NCBI GenBank assembly: GCA_964471825.1
Contig: CAYYKD010000015.1
Span: forward strand, 13,267-77,266
From: CAYYKD01 sp964471825
GTDB lineage: Bacteria; Spirochaetota; GWE2-31-10; CAYYKD01
Direction: 5' to 3'
DNA length: 64,000 bases
Both the position numbers and the translations under genes were made by a program. The notes beneath the pieces were generated by a model. It was given only the letters and a program-made list of their open reading frames with translations, was not told where the DNA came from and ran no database searches. Below are positions 35,950 to 45,041 of the stretch, in pieces. How positions within the stretch are numbered: the first letter of the stretch is position 1; every line of letters starts with the position of its first letter.

Positions 35950-36978
35950 TTACTTATATTTATTTATAAACGCCTTAACATCTTGATTAAACTTATCAGG
36001 TTCTTCAAATACTGCATTATGAGCAGAATTTTCATATATAATTAACTTTTTATCATTGATGGGTGTTCCAATCTTTTCATACGCCTGTTCTCCAATTTTT
36101 ACAGGAATTATTCCATCATATCTACCCCATAAAATTAGAGTCGGGAGTGTGATGTTGCCCATTTCATAAGTTAGGTCTAAAGATATAAAAGGCACATTTA
36201 AAACCGCATTAAGTGAATTACAACTTGACGATATTAGATTAAATGGACTTGAAATATATTGTGAAGTACTATCCCAAACTTTTTTCTTTACTTCAGGATC
36301 AAGAAAAATACCATTACACGCATTGACATATTCTTCATGTTCAAAAACATAAGTATAACCATTGGTAAGAACTGGATTTGTATCGTACCAATTCAGGCAT
36401 TTTTGCCAGTATTCTATTTTTTCACACTCTGATATCTTTTTATTTGCATAATCTTTTACATATTGTACAGATAAAGGAAGATCGCGTTTCCCATTGTGCC
36501 CCCCATCTAACTCAATCCAGCCGTCAACCTTACCCTGTCTTGATTTATCGAGAAGAAAGGATGTGCCTACAGCACCTCCCCAGCTATGGCCAAATAAAAA
36601 TATTTTATTTACATCATATTTTGCTTTAACGATGTCAATTAAAAGCGACAAGTCTTCATTTATTGATTCAAGGTATATGTTAACATTATTTGATCCGCCA
36701 TTTCCCTGAGAACTTCCTGCCCCTCTTTGGTCCCAATAAACAAATCCATAATCATTCTCCAATTCTTTTAAATAATCCGGTAGATATAAAACGGACGTCC
36801 CGCCCGGTCCTCCATGCAGAATTATAACCATTACTTTTGAGTCAATATTTCCTCTCACCCAGACAGGCATAACGGCTCCGTCACGCTCAATGTAAAAAAA
36901 ATTCTCTTTGTTAAAATTTTGTGTACATGAAAATAGAAATGAAATTATTGCAGTTATTACTAAAATTTTCCTTCTCAT
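35950..36978 (-). CDS. Alpha/beta hydrolase lipoprotein, proline-iminopeptidase-like
   Basis: 342 residues. The signal peptide ends in lipobox LFSC at residue about 18. An alpha/beta-hydrolase fold follows: HGGPGGTSVLYL oxyanion motif, YWDQRGAGSSQGN, nucleophile elbow GHSWGG (Ser), LWGRYDGIIP (acid Asp) and ENSAHNAVFEEP (His). HGGPGG and DQRG-G-S are typical of prolyl aminopeptidases and related esterases; the exact substrate is unknown. Very AT-rich third positions compared with glpK next door. The ATG overlaps the end of a barrel-protein remnant by four bases, implying an operon whose first gene has decayed. Confidence 0.82.
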   Translation of the reverse strand: MRRKILVITAIISFLFSCTQNFNKENFFYIERDGAVMPVWVRGNIDSKVMVIILHGGPGGTSVLYLPDYLKELENDYGFVYWDQRGAGSSQGNGGSNNVNIYLESINEDLSLLIDIVKAKYDVNKIFLFGHSWGGAVGTSFLLDKSRQGKVDGWIELDGGHNGKRDLPLSVQYVKDYANKKISECEKIEYWQKCLNWYDTNPVLTNGYTYVFEHEEYVNACNGIFLDPEVKKKVWDSTSQYISSPFNLISSSCNSLNAVLNVPFISLDLTYEMGNITLPTLILWGRYDGIIPVKIGEQAYEKIGTPINDKKLIIYENSAHNAVFEEPDKFNQDVKAFINKYK

Positions 36979-37441
36979 TTTTTCACCTCATTTTTGATCA
37001 ATTTTACAGGTTTGATTTTGTAAGTAAACCCTATATATGTTGCCACATGAGGCATCATAAAATTATTGTACGGGTATTCTGCTAAAAATCCGCTTCTTAT
37101 ATGGAAAAGTAATGGAACGCCGGTAAGCTTTTCAAAATCCCAGCCAAAAATTGTTAAATATCCGTTTATCATCAAATGAGAAAATCCATAATTCGGAGAT
37201 TTTATTAAATTCCCGTTTTTATTTACCCCTGAGTAAACAACGGCATCAGTCCAACTATGATAATAACCCACTCCCACATATATATCTCCATAAAATCCTA
37301 AGGGTGTAATAAACCGGTTAACAATATTTACATCCACAAACACAGCTATATGGGAGAGATAGTGAGAGTAAAACCCGAAATTTGTCGTACTTAAAAGATT
37401 GTACCATTCTCTCGGATGATTATAGATACAATATGTCTATA
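36975..37441 (-). pseudogene. 3' remnant of an outer-membrane barrel-like protein gene
   Basis: The conserved-looking reading runs from just after a TAG at about 37442 to the stop at 36975-36977 without a credible start; the only candidates are an internal GTG at 37343 and weaker codons. The peptide (REWYNLLSTTNFGFYSH, FYGDIYVGVGYYHSWTD, VATYIGFTYKIKP) has barrel-strand character and lacks a signal peptide, so an N-terminal part appears lost. A short expressed protein from 37343 cannot be excluded. It is coupled by ATGA to the hydrolase gene. Confidence 0.55.
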
Positions 37442-37761
37442 GGAAAATAAGATTTTTTTTGTTTAATACAATTATTAACATAAATATCTGATCTGTAATA
37501 TTCTCTATTTCTTATTATTTCAAACGAAATTATGTGATTTTTATTGCATGAGAATAGAAATTTATTTGTAGACAGAAGTTTTTTCACGATAGAGCTAATG
37601 GATAAGTTGAGGAAGAATAGTTTTTTTTGAGACTTTTTATTTTTTTGTTAATGATGTTGAATGTGTATGAATTTTGTGTTAGTATTATTGTGGATTCGGG
37701 ATAATAGGTGATAGAGCTGGATATTCTTGATTCTGTATAATAATTGTTATGCTCCTAATAT
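37442..37761. other. AT-rich spacer without recognisable gene
   Basis: Long T and A runs and many stops on both strands. No coding or structural signal seen; probably debris between accessory genes. Confidence 0.6.
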
Positions 37762-38505
37762 TTATATCATTATTATACTTATTAAAATCCACAAACGAGT
37801 AACAGCATTAGCGGTTACATGAAGTGCAATGCTAAGACGAAGATCTTTTTTCCACCATACAACTAAGCCAAGAGAAATACCCAAAACAAATAATATAGGA
37901 AAGCTGTATAACTGCCAACAGTGATAAATCGCAAAAAGTACACCGCTCCAAAGGACTGACCACACACCAAAACGCGAAATACGGGGTAGTAAAAAACCCC
38001 TAAAATATAATTCTTCTACAAAAGGAAGAATTATGCCGGTTAAAATAAATTGAAAGGAAAAAATAGCAATCAGAATAAATTTGGAATATGCTTTGTATTG
38101 GGTTGGATCATTTAAAAACATCCATTTTGGCAGTTTATTAAATATTTTTTCAGTTATAATATCATTTATTGGAGTTATCAAAGTGATTAAGATGAAAACA
38201 ACAGCAAAAGTTCCTATAAAAATAAGTATAAAAGTTTTAAGGTTAATTTTATTATTGTTACCAATAATATTTTTTAAACTGAATTTTCCATTAATATTTA
38301 TACCTTCAAAAAGTATAATTGCAATAATTATTGGTATATCAACAAACAAAATCGCAAGTAAAAATGCTAAAAGCGGAGGACAACCTATTTTATCAGTAAG
38401 AGTTTTTAATAAAATAAATGCTCCGGTTGTAAAAAGACCCGGTAAAGTATGAAGTATTGATGATTTTAACAAAGAATGTTCTTTAATCCGGATATTTTCG
38501 TTCAT
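37762..38505 (-). CDS. CPBP-family intramembrane metalloprotease
   Basis: 247 residues with about seven to eight TM helices. CPBP (Abi/CAAX-like) motifs are present: PFVEELYFRGFLLPR (motif EExxxR, glutamates as metal ligands and base), then FAIYHCWQ (FxxxH) and ALHVTANAVTRLW (HxxxN-like). Relatives act in prenyl-protein processing, bacteriocin immunity or stress signalling. Base composition is like the other AT-rich genes of this patch, suggesting transfer. No adjacent peptide or bacteriocin gene is visible. An A-rich stretch precedes the ATG without a strong ribosome site. Confidence 0.85.
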   Translation of the reverse strand: MNENIRIKEHSLLKSSILHTLPGLFTTGAFILLKTLTDKIGCPPLLAFLLAILFVDIPIIIAIILFEGININGKFSLKNIIGNNNKINLKTFILIFIGTFAVVFILITLITPINDIITEKIFNKLPKWMFLNDPTQYKAYSKFILIAIFSFQFILTGIILPFVEELYFRGFLLPRISRFGVWSVLWSGVLFAIYHCWQLYSFPILFVLGISLGLVVWWKKDLRLSIALHVTANAVTRLWILISIIMI

Positions 38506-38535
38506 AATAACACCTTATTTATTTTAATTTTTTTT

Positions 38536-38664
38536 TCATAAATATCTTATAAAAAATGGTTCTGTTTTATTTGGATGTTTTATTGTAAATCCCGCTTTTT
38601 TTATCATTTCTTCAATGATCCAATCAAAAGTAGAATACTCTTTTTCTATATGTACTTTAACATC
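38536..38664 (-). pseudogene. C-terminal remnant of a class I SAM-dependent methyltransferase
   Basis: Forty-two codons between a TAG (38665-38667) and the TGA at 38536-38538. The peptide reads VHIEKEYSTFDWIIEEM, then IKKAGFTIKHPN and FFIRYL, which is the typical end of UbiE/SmtA-like methyltransferases (EYSTFDWI.E.M...AGF). The SAM-binding part is absent upstream, so this is a dead fragment. It lies only 30 bases upstream of the CPBP gene, on the same strand. Confidence 0.65.
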
Positions 38665-38893
38665 CTATTTTGTATAATCGTCAAGTGATAGGAAAAATTA
38701 TAATCAATGTCAACAAAAAAATCCATAAAAAAAGCCGATAGCCGATATCAGTTTTAGTTTTAATAAATAAATTTATAGTTTCTTTTTTTTTTATTAATAG
38801 TCATTGTTGTATCAAAATAATTGTAGTATCTTAATAGTATTGTGTTTTATACGAGGCTATTGTAAAAGTAAATTTGTCGAATGAGGAGAGAAT

Positions 38894-39970
38894 ATGGGTG
38901 GATCAAGCGTCTATTTTATTGGATTAAATAATGATGAATCTATTGAGGATATAAATATTAAGATACAGGCTATTAGCGATGCAATTGGAATAAATAGTTT
39001 TGTTAAGAATGGGGATTCTGTTGCTATTAAAACACATTTTGGCGAACGAGGAAATACTACACATATCAGTCCGAAGTTAATTAAAACGATTGTTGGTATA
39101 GTCAAAAAGTCTAAAGGGAAACCCTACCTTACAGAGACAAGTGTATTGTATAGAAGTTCACGATCTAATGCTCTAGATCATATATTGCTTGCATATGAAC
39201 ATGGATTCGGTTTTTCAGAGATCGGAGCTCCTATTATTATGTCAGATGGTTTGCAGGGGAATTGGGAAAGGGAGGTTAAGATTGAAGGCGAAATATACAA
39301 ATCGGTATTTGTTGCAGGGGACTCCCTCTCTGCAGATAAAACTATAATTGTTTCTCATCCGACAGGCCATATAATTGCAGGTCTAGGTGCGGCTATTAAA
39401 AATCTAGGGATGGGGCTTTCGAGTCGTAAAGGTAAACTTGCACAGCATTCTGATGTTGGCCCGATTATTGAGTCTGCAAAATGTACAGCCTGCGGACTAT
39501 GTATTAAATGGTGTCCTGAAGATGCCATTGTTATAAATGAGGGGAAAGCAAAGATATTAAATGACAAGTGTATCGGTTGTGGGGAGTGTCTTACTCTCTG
39601 TAAGTTTGGTGCCGTGAATAATGGCTGGGATACAAAGAGTGACATGCTTCAAAAAAAGATGGCTGAGCATGCATTTGCTATTCACAACACACTTAAAGGC
39701 AAAATCATATATTTTAATTTTCTTATCAATATGACGAAGAATTGTGACTGTATGACAAGTCCGGGTAAGTTAATTGACGATATTGGGATAATGTGTTCAT
39801 TTGATCCGGTTGCACTTGATACTGCAACTCTTGAGATAACAGCAAAAAGAAATGGAGATGATCTCTCCAGGCTCTCATATCCGGAGCATAATCCGTATCT
39901 TCAAATTGATCATGCAGTAAAACTTGGTATGGGTTCTAAGGTCTATAAGCTAATTGAGGTTGGATTTTAG
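38894..39970 (+). CDS. DUF362 protein with two 4Fe-4S ferredoxin motifs
   Basis: 358 residues. The DUF362 domain (IKTHFGERGNTTHISP, VSHPTGHIIAGLGAAIKNLG) occupies most of the chain and is interrupted at about 192-245 by a 2[4Fe-4S] ferredoxin unit: CTACGLCIKWCPEDAI and CIGCGECLTLCKFGAV. The DUF362 part resumes with CSFDPVALDTATLE. Such proteins are common in anaerobes and presumably carry electrons to an unknown reaction. GAGGAGAG is placed well before the ATG. Convergent with priA, 10 bases apart. Confidence 0.9.
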   Translation: MGGSSVYFIGLNNDESIEDINIKIQAISDAIGINSFVKNGDSVAIKTHFGERGNTTHISPKLIKTIVGIVKKSKGKPYLTETSVLYRSSRSNALDHILLAYEHGFGFSEIGAPIIMSDGLQGNWEREVKIEGEIYKSVFVAGDSLSADKTIIVSHPTGHIIAGLGAAIKNLGMGLSSRKGKLAQHSDVGPIIESAKCTACGLCIKWCPEDAIVINEGKAKILNDKCIGCGECLTLCKFGAVNNGWDTKSDMLQKKMAEHAFAIHNTLKGKIIYFNFLINMTKNCDCMTSPGKLIDDIGIMCSFDPVALDTATLEITAKRNGDDLSRLSYPEHNPYLQIDHAVKLGMGSKVYKLIEVGF

Positions 39971-39992
39971 AGAAGGTTAGTTAGAGAAGGTT
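39967..39992. repeat. Direct repeat TTAGAGAAGGTT at a convergent gene junction
   Basis: Two copies (39967-39978 and 39981-39992). The first ends the DUF362 gene, the second encodes the last residues and stop of PriA. A small tandem duplication. Confidence 0.8.
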
Positions 39993-42044
39993 GTTGGGTT
40001 CAATGTCGATCTCTGTTTTCATGTTGCCATATTTTCTGTCAGTTAGATCAAGTTCAAGAAGAACTCTGTTAAGTTCTGCATAGTTGAGATATCTTAGGAC
40101 GATCTGATATCTATAGTAGAGGTTGTTTTTAAGATAGACGCATGGGGCAGGGGGTTCAATAAGGATATCCTGTGTACCAAGTCGAGTCTTAATCAGGTTA
40201 AGCTCGTTGTGTATTGCAGTGATAGTCTCTGATATCTTTTTTTCATCTCTGTCCCTTAGAACGATCCTTGCAAGTCTATAGAATGGGGGAAGGTTTAGCA
40301 TTTTCCTGAAACCGATCTCATTTCTATAGAATTGTTCAAAGTCATTGTTAATGGCTGATGTGATCGAGTAGTGCTGCGGATTGGTGGTCTGGATAATTAC
40401 AAGCCCCCGTGATCCATGCCGCCCCGATCGTCCCGCTACCTGGGTCAGTAGAGAGAATGACCGCTCTGTAGATCTATAGTCCGGCACATTTAGTGATATG
40501 TCTGCATCTATGACCCCAACAAGTTTGATGTTTTTAAAGTCAAATCCCTTAGAGATCATCTGAGTTCCAATTATTATATTGTATTTACCTTGATTGATCT
40601 CCTCAACAGCGTGCTTAATGCTATAGTCAGAGGTAAATGAATCAAGATCGACACGGATTACACTTGAGCCAATGAATACCTTTGAGATGAGATCCTCAAT
40701 TCTTTGAGTACCTGCACCGGGTTTATAGAATTTATCTGAGCTGCACTCAGGACATTTTTCGGGGACAGAGCTTGAAAAGCTGCAGTGGTGACAGAGAAGT
40801 TTGTTCTTTGATCTATGGAATGTGAGGTTGATGTCGCACCGCGGGCATTTAAACTGATAGCCGCATTGATTACAGGTTACATTCATCGAGTAGCCCCGTC
40901 GATTCTGCAGGAGAAGTACCTGAGAGCCTGCCTTTAGTGTGTTATTTATCTCATTACGAAGCAGTGGGCTTATAAAGTTATTGCCTGATCCTCTAAAATC
41001 CACAATCCTGACTTCAGGCAGGTGTGCATCACCAAACCGTTGATTTAATGAATAGTACTTGAAGTACCCCTTAAGCGAGTAGAACCAGGATTCTACAGAG
41101 GGTGTTGCCGAACCAAACAGGACAGAGGCCCCCCTATCAGAGCAGATCTTCAGGGCAACTGTTCGTGCATGAAATCTCGGTCTTTCCTCAGATTTGTAGG
41201 TGGACTCATGCTCCTCGTCGATAATAATAAGGCCGAGATTCACGGCAGGCGAGAATACAGCACTTCGGGTACCTACCACCACACAGGGGCCGCCGTTTAG
41301 TATCTTTTCATACTCGGTAAATCGTCTAGTTGTTGAGAGACCTGAGTGAACCAGTCGGCATCTCTCCTGAAAGACACCGCTTATTCGGTCAAAGAGCTGG
41401 TATGAGAGGCCTATCTCGGGAACCATTAGGATTACAGACTTGCCATTATCAAGTAATCTCTTGATCAGATGCATATAGACCTCAGTCTTACCTGAGCCTG
41501 TTACACCGTAGAGGTAGAATTTATCCTTTCCATCATCCATATCTGTAAGAATATTTTTTAGAATGTCACTCTGCATATCTGTTAGCTTGTTTAGTAGATC
41601 CGCAAGCTCTGACCCCCTGTCCAGAGGTTGATTTGGCCCGTCCGGGGTTATCTGAGCAGAGTTCTTTGTTGTTCTGACTCCCTTAGGAACCATCAATGAG
41701 AGAGCCTCTCCAACTCCACAGAAATAGTAATCGGCTAACCAGAAAGCCTGTTGGACCATCTCAGAGGTAAAGACAGGTTTGGTGTCAACTATTCTCTCTA
41801 TTCTCTTGAGTTTTATACTACCTGTGGTGTCCGAAACAGATACAGCAAAGGCTCTGAGTTTTCTTCCGTTAAAGTTGATATGTTCCCGTTTGCCGATCAA
41901 CTCTTCAGCTCTTACCCCATCAGGAGGCAGGTAGGAGTACAGTTTGTTGATGTTTACCGGAATTGCTACGCTGACAGCCTGTACTTGCGAATTGCCGGCT
42001 TCATTTTGTGGTATCTCGGCCTCTTCTTGATGACCCTTTGACAT
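39981..42044 (-). CDS. priA: Primosomal protein N', replication-restart helicase
   Basis: 687 residues. The N-terminal 3'-DNA-binding part starts near AVSVAIPVNINKLYSYLPP. Helicase motifs: Walker A GVTGSGKTEVY, DEEH box in IIIDEEHESTYK, GSATPSVES, QNRRGYS, then eight zinc-ligand cysteines (CNQCGYQFKCPRCD and CHHCSFSSSVPEKCPEC), GTQRIEDL, GTQMISKGFDFKNIKLVGV and QVAGRSGR. PriA reloads the replisome at stalled forks. Normal length. The ATG overlaps the upstream glycosylase stop (TAATG), so the two repair genes are coupled. Confidence 0.96.
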   Translation of the reverse strand: MSKGHQEEAEIPQNEAGNSQVQAVSVAIPVNINKLYSYLPPDGVRAEELIGKREHINFNGRKLRAFAVSVSDTTGSIKLKRIERIVDTKPVFTSEMVQQAFWLADYYFCGVGEALSLMVPKGVRTTKNSAQITPDGPNQPLDRGSELADLLNKLTDMQSDILKNILTDMDDGKDKFYLYGVTGSGKTEVYMHLIKRLLDNGKSVILMVPEIGLSYQLFDRISGVFQERCRLVHSGLSTTRRFTEYEKILNGGPCVVVGTRSAVFSPAVNLGLIIIDEEHESTYKSEERPRFHARTVALKICSDRGASVLFGSATPSVESWFYSLKGYFKYYSLNQRFGDAHLPEVRIVDFRGSGNNFISPLLRNEINNTLKAGSQVLLLQNRRGYSMNVTCNQCGYQFKCPRCDINLTFHRSKNKLLCHHCSFSSSVPEKCPECSSDKFYKPGAGTQRIEDLISKVFIGSSVIRVDLDSFTSDYSIKHAVEEINQGKYNIIIGTQMISKGFDFKNIKLVGVIDADISLNVPDYRSTERSFSLLTQVAGRSGRHGSRGLVIIQTTNPQHYSITSAINNDFEQFYRNEIGFRKMLNLPPFYRLARIVLRDRDEKKISETITAIHNELNLIKTRLGTQDILIEPPAPCVYLKNNLYYRYQIVLRYLNYAELNRVLLELDLTDRKYGNMKTEIDIEPNNLL

Positions 42045-42784
42045 TAGTTTACCTTACCGTCAATGAATTCTCTTATCTTTTTAAGGTCAAGCCAGACGCT
42101 CTTTTTAAGCAGTTGATTGTTATTAACAATATGCGGATCAAAGAGTGGAAAAAGTGGAATATTATTATAGTAGAGTAGTTGTCCGTGATTATTCTCCAGG
42201 TTAAAGGCTCTCTTTAGAACAGAGGAGATCGCTACCTGTCCAAGCGTTATTATAACAGAGGGTTTAATTATCTCAATCTGCGTCTCAATATAGCCAAGAC
42301 AACTTTGAATATGTGAAATACTTAGCTGCTTTGATGGGATACATTTAACAATATTAGTAACGAAGAGATTATCTCTAGATATATTGATAGACTCAAACCA
42401 TTTGTACATAAATTCCTCAACAACCCCGGAGACAGGTCTCTGAGAGGAGTTCTCGTGTGGAGTCGGTGCGGAAAGAACGAGTAATACAGAGGCTGCAGGA
42501 TTTCCTGTGCCGGGTATTCTTACAGGGGAGCTGCCTGACAAATCGCAGTTTTTACATTTAAGGATCAATTCTGCAGTCTTGATGATCTCCTGTCTCTGAT
42601 ATTGAACCTGAGTACTTGCAGATGACCTTGCAGATGAGTCTGTAGACGAGTTAGTATCCTCTATAGGCTGCTCTGTAAAGAGTTCAATAATCGGGATATC
42701 CTCAGGCTTAAAACCATCGTTATAGAAAGCATCTATATATGAGTAGAGTTTTATGAGATTGTTTGCGGCTTCATTTATGGGCAT
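42044..42784 (-). CDS. Divergent family-4-type uracil-DNA glycosylase
   Basis: 246 residues. An unstructured Ser-rich linker (about 45-75) follows a short N-terminal helix. Four cysteines in the Fe-S spacing of family 4/5 glycosylases are present: CKNC, and later C of IVKCIPSK and QSC. VRIPGTGNPAASVLLVLSAP takes the place of the usual V.G.G...A.i..VGEAPG: the water-activating GEAPG-type motif reads LSAPT, and the H-containing motif reads DPHIVNN instead of HP. It probably keeps the fold; activity or specificity may differ. Couples to priA. Ten Ns lie 13 bases upstream of the ATG, so the promoter is not visible. Confidence 0.78.
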   Translation of the reverse strand: MPINEAANNLIKLYSYIDAFYNDGFKPEDIPIIELFTEQPIEDTNSSTDSSARSSASTQVQYQRQEIIKTAELILKCKNCDLSGSSPVRIPGTGNPAASVLLVLSAPTPHENSSQRPVSGVVEEFMYKWFESINISRDNLFVTNIVKCIPSKQLSISHIQSCLGYIETQIEIIKPSVIITLGQVAISSVLKRAFNLENNHGQLLYYNNIPLFPLFDPHIVNNNQLLKKSVWLDLKKIREFIDGKVN

Positions 42785-42796
42785 ATTAGAGGACTC

Positions 42797-42806
42797 NNNN
42801 NNNNNN
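42797..42806. other. Assembly gap (10 N), intergenic
   Basis: Between the glycosylase and ftsY starts; no frame test is possible. Confidence 0.5.
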
Positions 42807-42987
42807 ATAGTACATTTTAAATTTCTTAGACTAAAAAGTCAATGGTATATCTTGATTATAATCTCTTTTTTTGATAAGTTATTCGGGGCTATATTTTGGA
42901 CTATAATTAGGACTATATGAAAAGCTTGTGTATATGATAAACGGCAAGCAGTTCAAAAAGATTGTATTAAATCAAATAGAGGTATAT

Positions 42988-43923
42988 ATGGGTTTATTAA
43001 GTTTTCTAATGTTCTGGAAAAAAAAGAGAGGAAAGGCTGATAGGGATTACTATGCCGAGAGTTTTGGTGATAGAGAGAGACTCGGTACAAAGTTCCGTAA
43101 ACTCTTTGGCGGTAAGACTCTTGATAATTCAAGCTATGCCGAGTTGGAGGACCAGCTTGTTAAGGCTGATATTGGACCGGTTATCGCCTCAGAGTTAATA
43201 GAGAGGTTAAAAACTTCAAATGTCTCGAATATTGAGAATGCAATAGATGGGCTTAAGGTAAGTCTTCTCTCCGGTATATCTGCAGGTGCACCTGTATTTG
43301 AGGAGGGTAAACTCTCTGTCGTAATGGTACTTGGTGTAAATGGAGTGGGAAAGACCACAAGCATTGCAAAATTAGCAAACTACTATAAGAATATGGGAAA
43401 GAAGATGATAATAGCTGCAGCAGATACATTCAGAGCAGCCGCAATTGAACAGCTTTCGACCTGGGCAAAGAGAGTTGATATTCCTGTAGTCCGGCAACAT
43501 GATGGGGCAGATGCGGCAAGTGTAGTATTTGATGCTCTTGAATCTGCTATTTCTAAGAAGGTTGATCTTCTCATAATTGATACAGCCGGTCGTCTTCACA
43601 ATAAACAGGGTTTGATGGATGAGTTAAAAAAGATAGACAGGGTTATTAATAGTAAGGCAGGCGACAGGGTAATTAAGACAAATATTCTTGTAATTGATGC
43701 AAATACAGGTCAGAATGGGTTTCATCAGGCTGAGACATTTAACTCATCAGTTGGAGTAAATGGTATTATTCTCACAAAGTATGATGCGAAGGGCAAAGGC
43801 GGGATTGTTTTTAATATATCCAGAAAGTTAAAGATACCATTCTATTTTATTGGTACAGGTGAGAAAATAGAAGACTTCAAGGTCTTTGATAGAGAAGACT
43901 TTGTTAATAACATCTTTGAGTAG
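42988..43923 (+). CDS. ftsY: Signal recognition particle receptor FtsY
   Basis: About 312 residues. A short amphipathic N-terminus (GLLSFLMFWKKKRGK) replaces the long acidic A domain of enterobacteria. The N domain is followed by the G domain with GVNGVGKTTSIAKLA (P loop), DTFRAAAIEQL, RQHDGADAASV, DTAGRLH, TKYDAKGKGG and the closing FIGTGEKIEDFKVFD. It docks ribosome-SRP complexes at the inner membrane. I take the ATG at 42988, five bases after AGAGG; the frame is open to 42928 without a ribosome site. The next gene begins seven bases after the stop. Confidence 0.95.
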   Translation: MGLLSFLMFWKKKRGKADRDYYAESFGDRERLGTKFRKLFGGKTLDNSSYAELEDQLVKADIGPVIASELIERLKTSNVSNIENAIDGLKVSLLSGISAGAPVFEEGKLSVVMVLGVNGVGKTTSIAKLANYYKNMGKKMIIAAADTFRAAAIEQLSTWAKRVDIPVVRQHDGADAASVVFDALESAISKKVDLLIIDTAGRLHNKQGLMDELKKIDRVINSKAGDRVIKTNILVIDANTGQNGFHQAETFNSSVGVNGIILTKYDAKGKGGIVFNISRKLKIPFYFIGTGEKIEDFKVFDREDFVNNIFE

Positions 43924-43930
43924 GTAAGGC

Positions 43931-45034
43931 ATGATGAATAAATGGATTTCTAAGACATCAATTATTACTTTTTTATCGATATTTTTGGTGTCAAATACCT
44001 GGTTAAATGCAGATAGCGTTTTTACATGGTACAGATCAAATTCAAACGGGCTCATGCTTCTTGTTATCCCCGAGGCAAAGAGAGGCTCACATATTTATAC
44101 TCTTCGTGTTGAGAAGCAGGATGATCTGATCTATGAGAAGGTTCTCTACAAAGAAAAGGCAGTCTATAAGAAATGGATGAATAGTTATAGCAATAACTTG
44201 CTTGTCAGTAGCAGGTATTATTTGGAAAATAAACTTGTGGAGGAGGTCTTCTACAGTCCTCAGGGGCATAAGGTTAAATTAAAAGAGTATAAAGGTAGCG
44301 ATCTGATAAGAGAGAGTGATTACAAATACAATAAAGAGGGACTTGTTGAGAGTGAATCTGTATTTAATCCTATAGGTAACTCAACAACAACTACCAGATA
44401 CAGATATGACAACCAATTTAAGATCAAACAGATCATTAAAAATATGCCTGATGGCAAGGAGATCTATTGGGATGTCGTCTTTGATGCAAAGGGGATCGTT
44501 AGTAGGGAATACTACACACTGAATGATGAACTCTTCACATTTTATTATGATAGTAATGGATTAGAGTTAAAGGGTGAGGTAAGAAGAATAGTCGATGGTA
44601 AAGAGGGAGACCTAAAAATTGAGTGGCAAACAACATATAGCTCCTCGGGTCACAGAATTCAAAAAATTGAGACTAACTATCTGATTAATAAAACAACTAC
44701 AACTCTCTTTAATAAGGATGGGCTTGAGACAAAGATAACTACAGAATATAGAGACAGGGGGGTGGTTACAGAACTCTTTGAATATAATCAGGATAAAAAG
44801 GTAACAAGTTATTCAAAGACTGAGAATCTAAGGTTAAATTTAATTAAATATAGATACATAAATAATACAACTCTTGCAGCTGAGCAGCATTATAATGATG
44901 GTGTCTTAGTAAGAGAATTTTACTACAATGATGATGGAACTAAAAAAGAGGTTGTTATTACCTCCGGTGGTGCAAGGATAGTTATCATTTATGATAGAAA
45001 TGGTACGATTATTTCTGAAGAAATTCAAAAATGA
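43931..45034 (+). CDS. Exported repeat protein of unknown function (YD/MORN-like repeats)
   Basis: 367 residues with a signal peptide (SIITFLSIFLVSNTWLNA). The rest is built of degenerate repeats of about 25-30 residues with Y.Y(D/N)..G pattern: YKYNKEGLVES, YRYDNQFKIKQ, FYYDSNGLELK, LFNKDGLETKI, FEYNQDKKVTS, YYNDDGTKKEV, IYDRNGTIISE. Such repeats form extended beta-structures outside the cytoplasm. No enzyme motif. Seven bases after ftsY and seven bases before the giant barrel gene, so it is probably an operon partner of the latter. Confidence 0.72.
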   Translation: MMNKWISKTSIITFLSIFLVSNTWLNADSVFTWYRSNSNGLMLLVIPEAKRGSHIYTLRVEKQDDLIYEKVLYKEKAVYKKWMNSYSNNLLVSSRYYLENKLVEEVFYSPQGHKVKLKEYKGSDLIRESDYKYNKEGLVESESVFNPIGNSTTTTRYRYDNQFKIKQIIKNMPDGKEIYWDVVFDAKGIVSREYYTLNDELFTFYYDSNGLELKGEVRRIVDGKEGDLKIEWQTTYSSSGHRIQKIETNYLINKTTTTLFNKDGLETKITTEYRDRGVVTELFEYNQDKKVTSYSKTENLRLNLIKYRYINNTTLAAEQHYNDGVLVREFYYNDDGTKKEVVITSGGARIVIIYDRNGTIISEEIQK

Positions 45035-45041
45035 TGCCATT

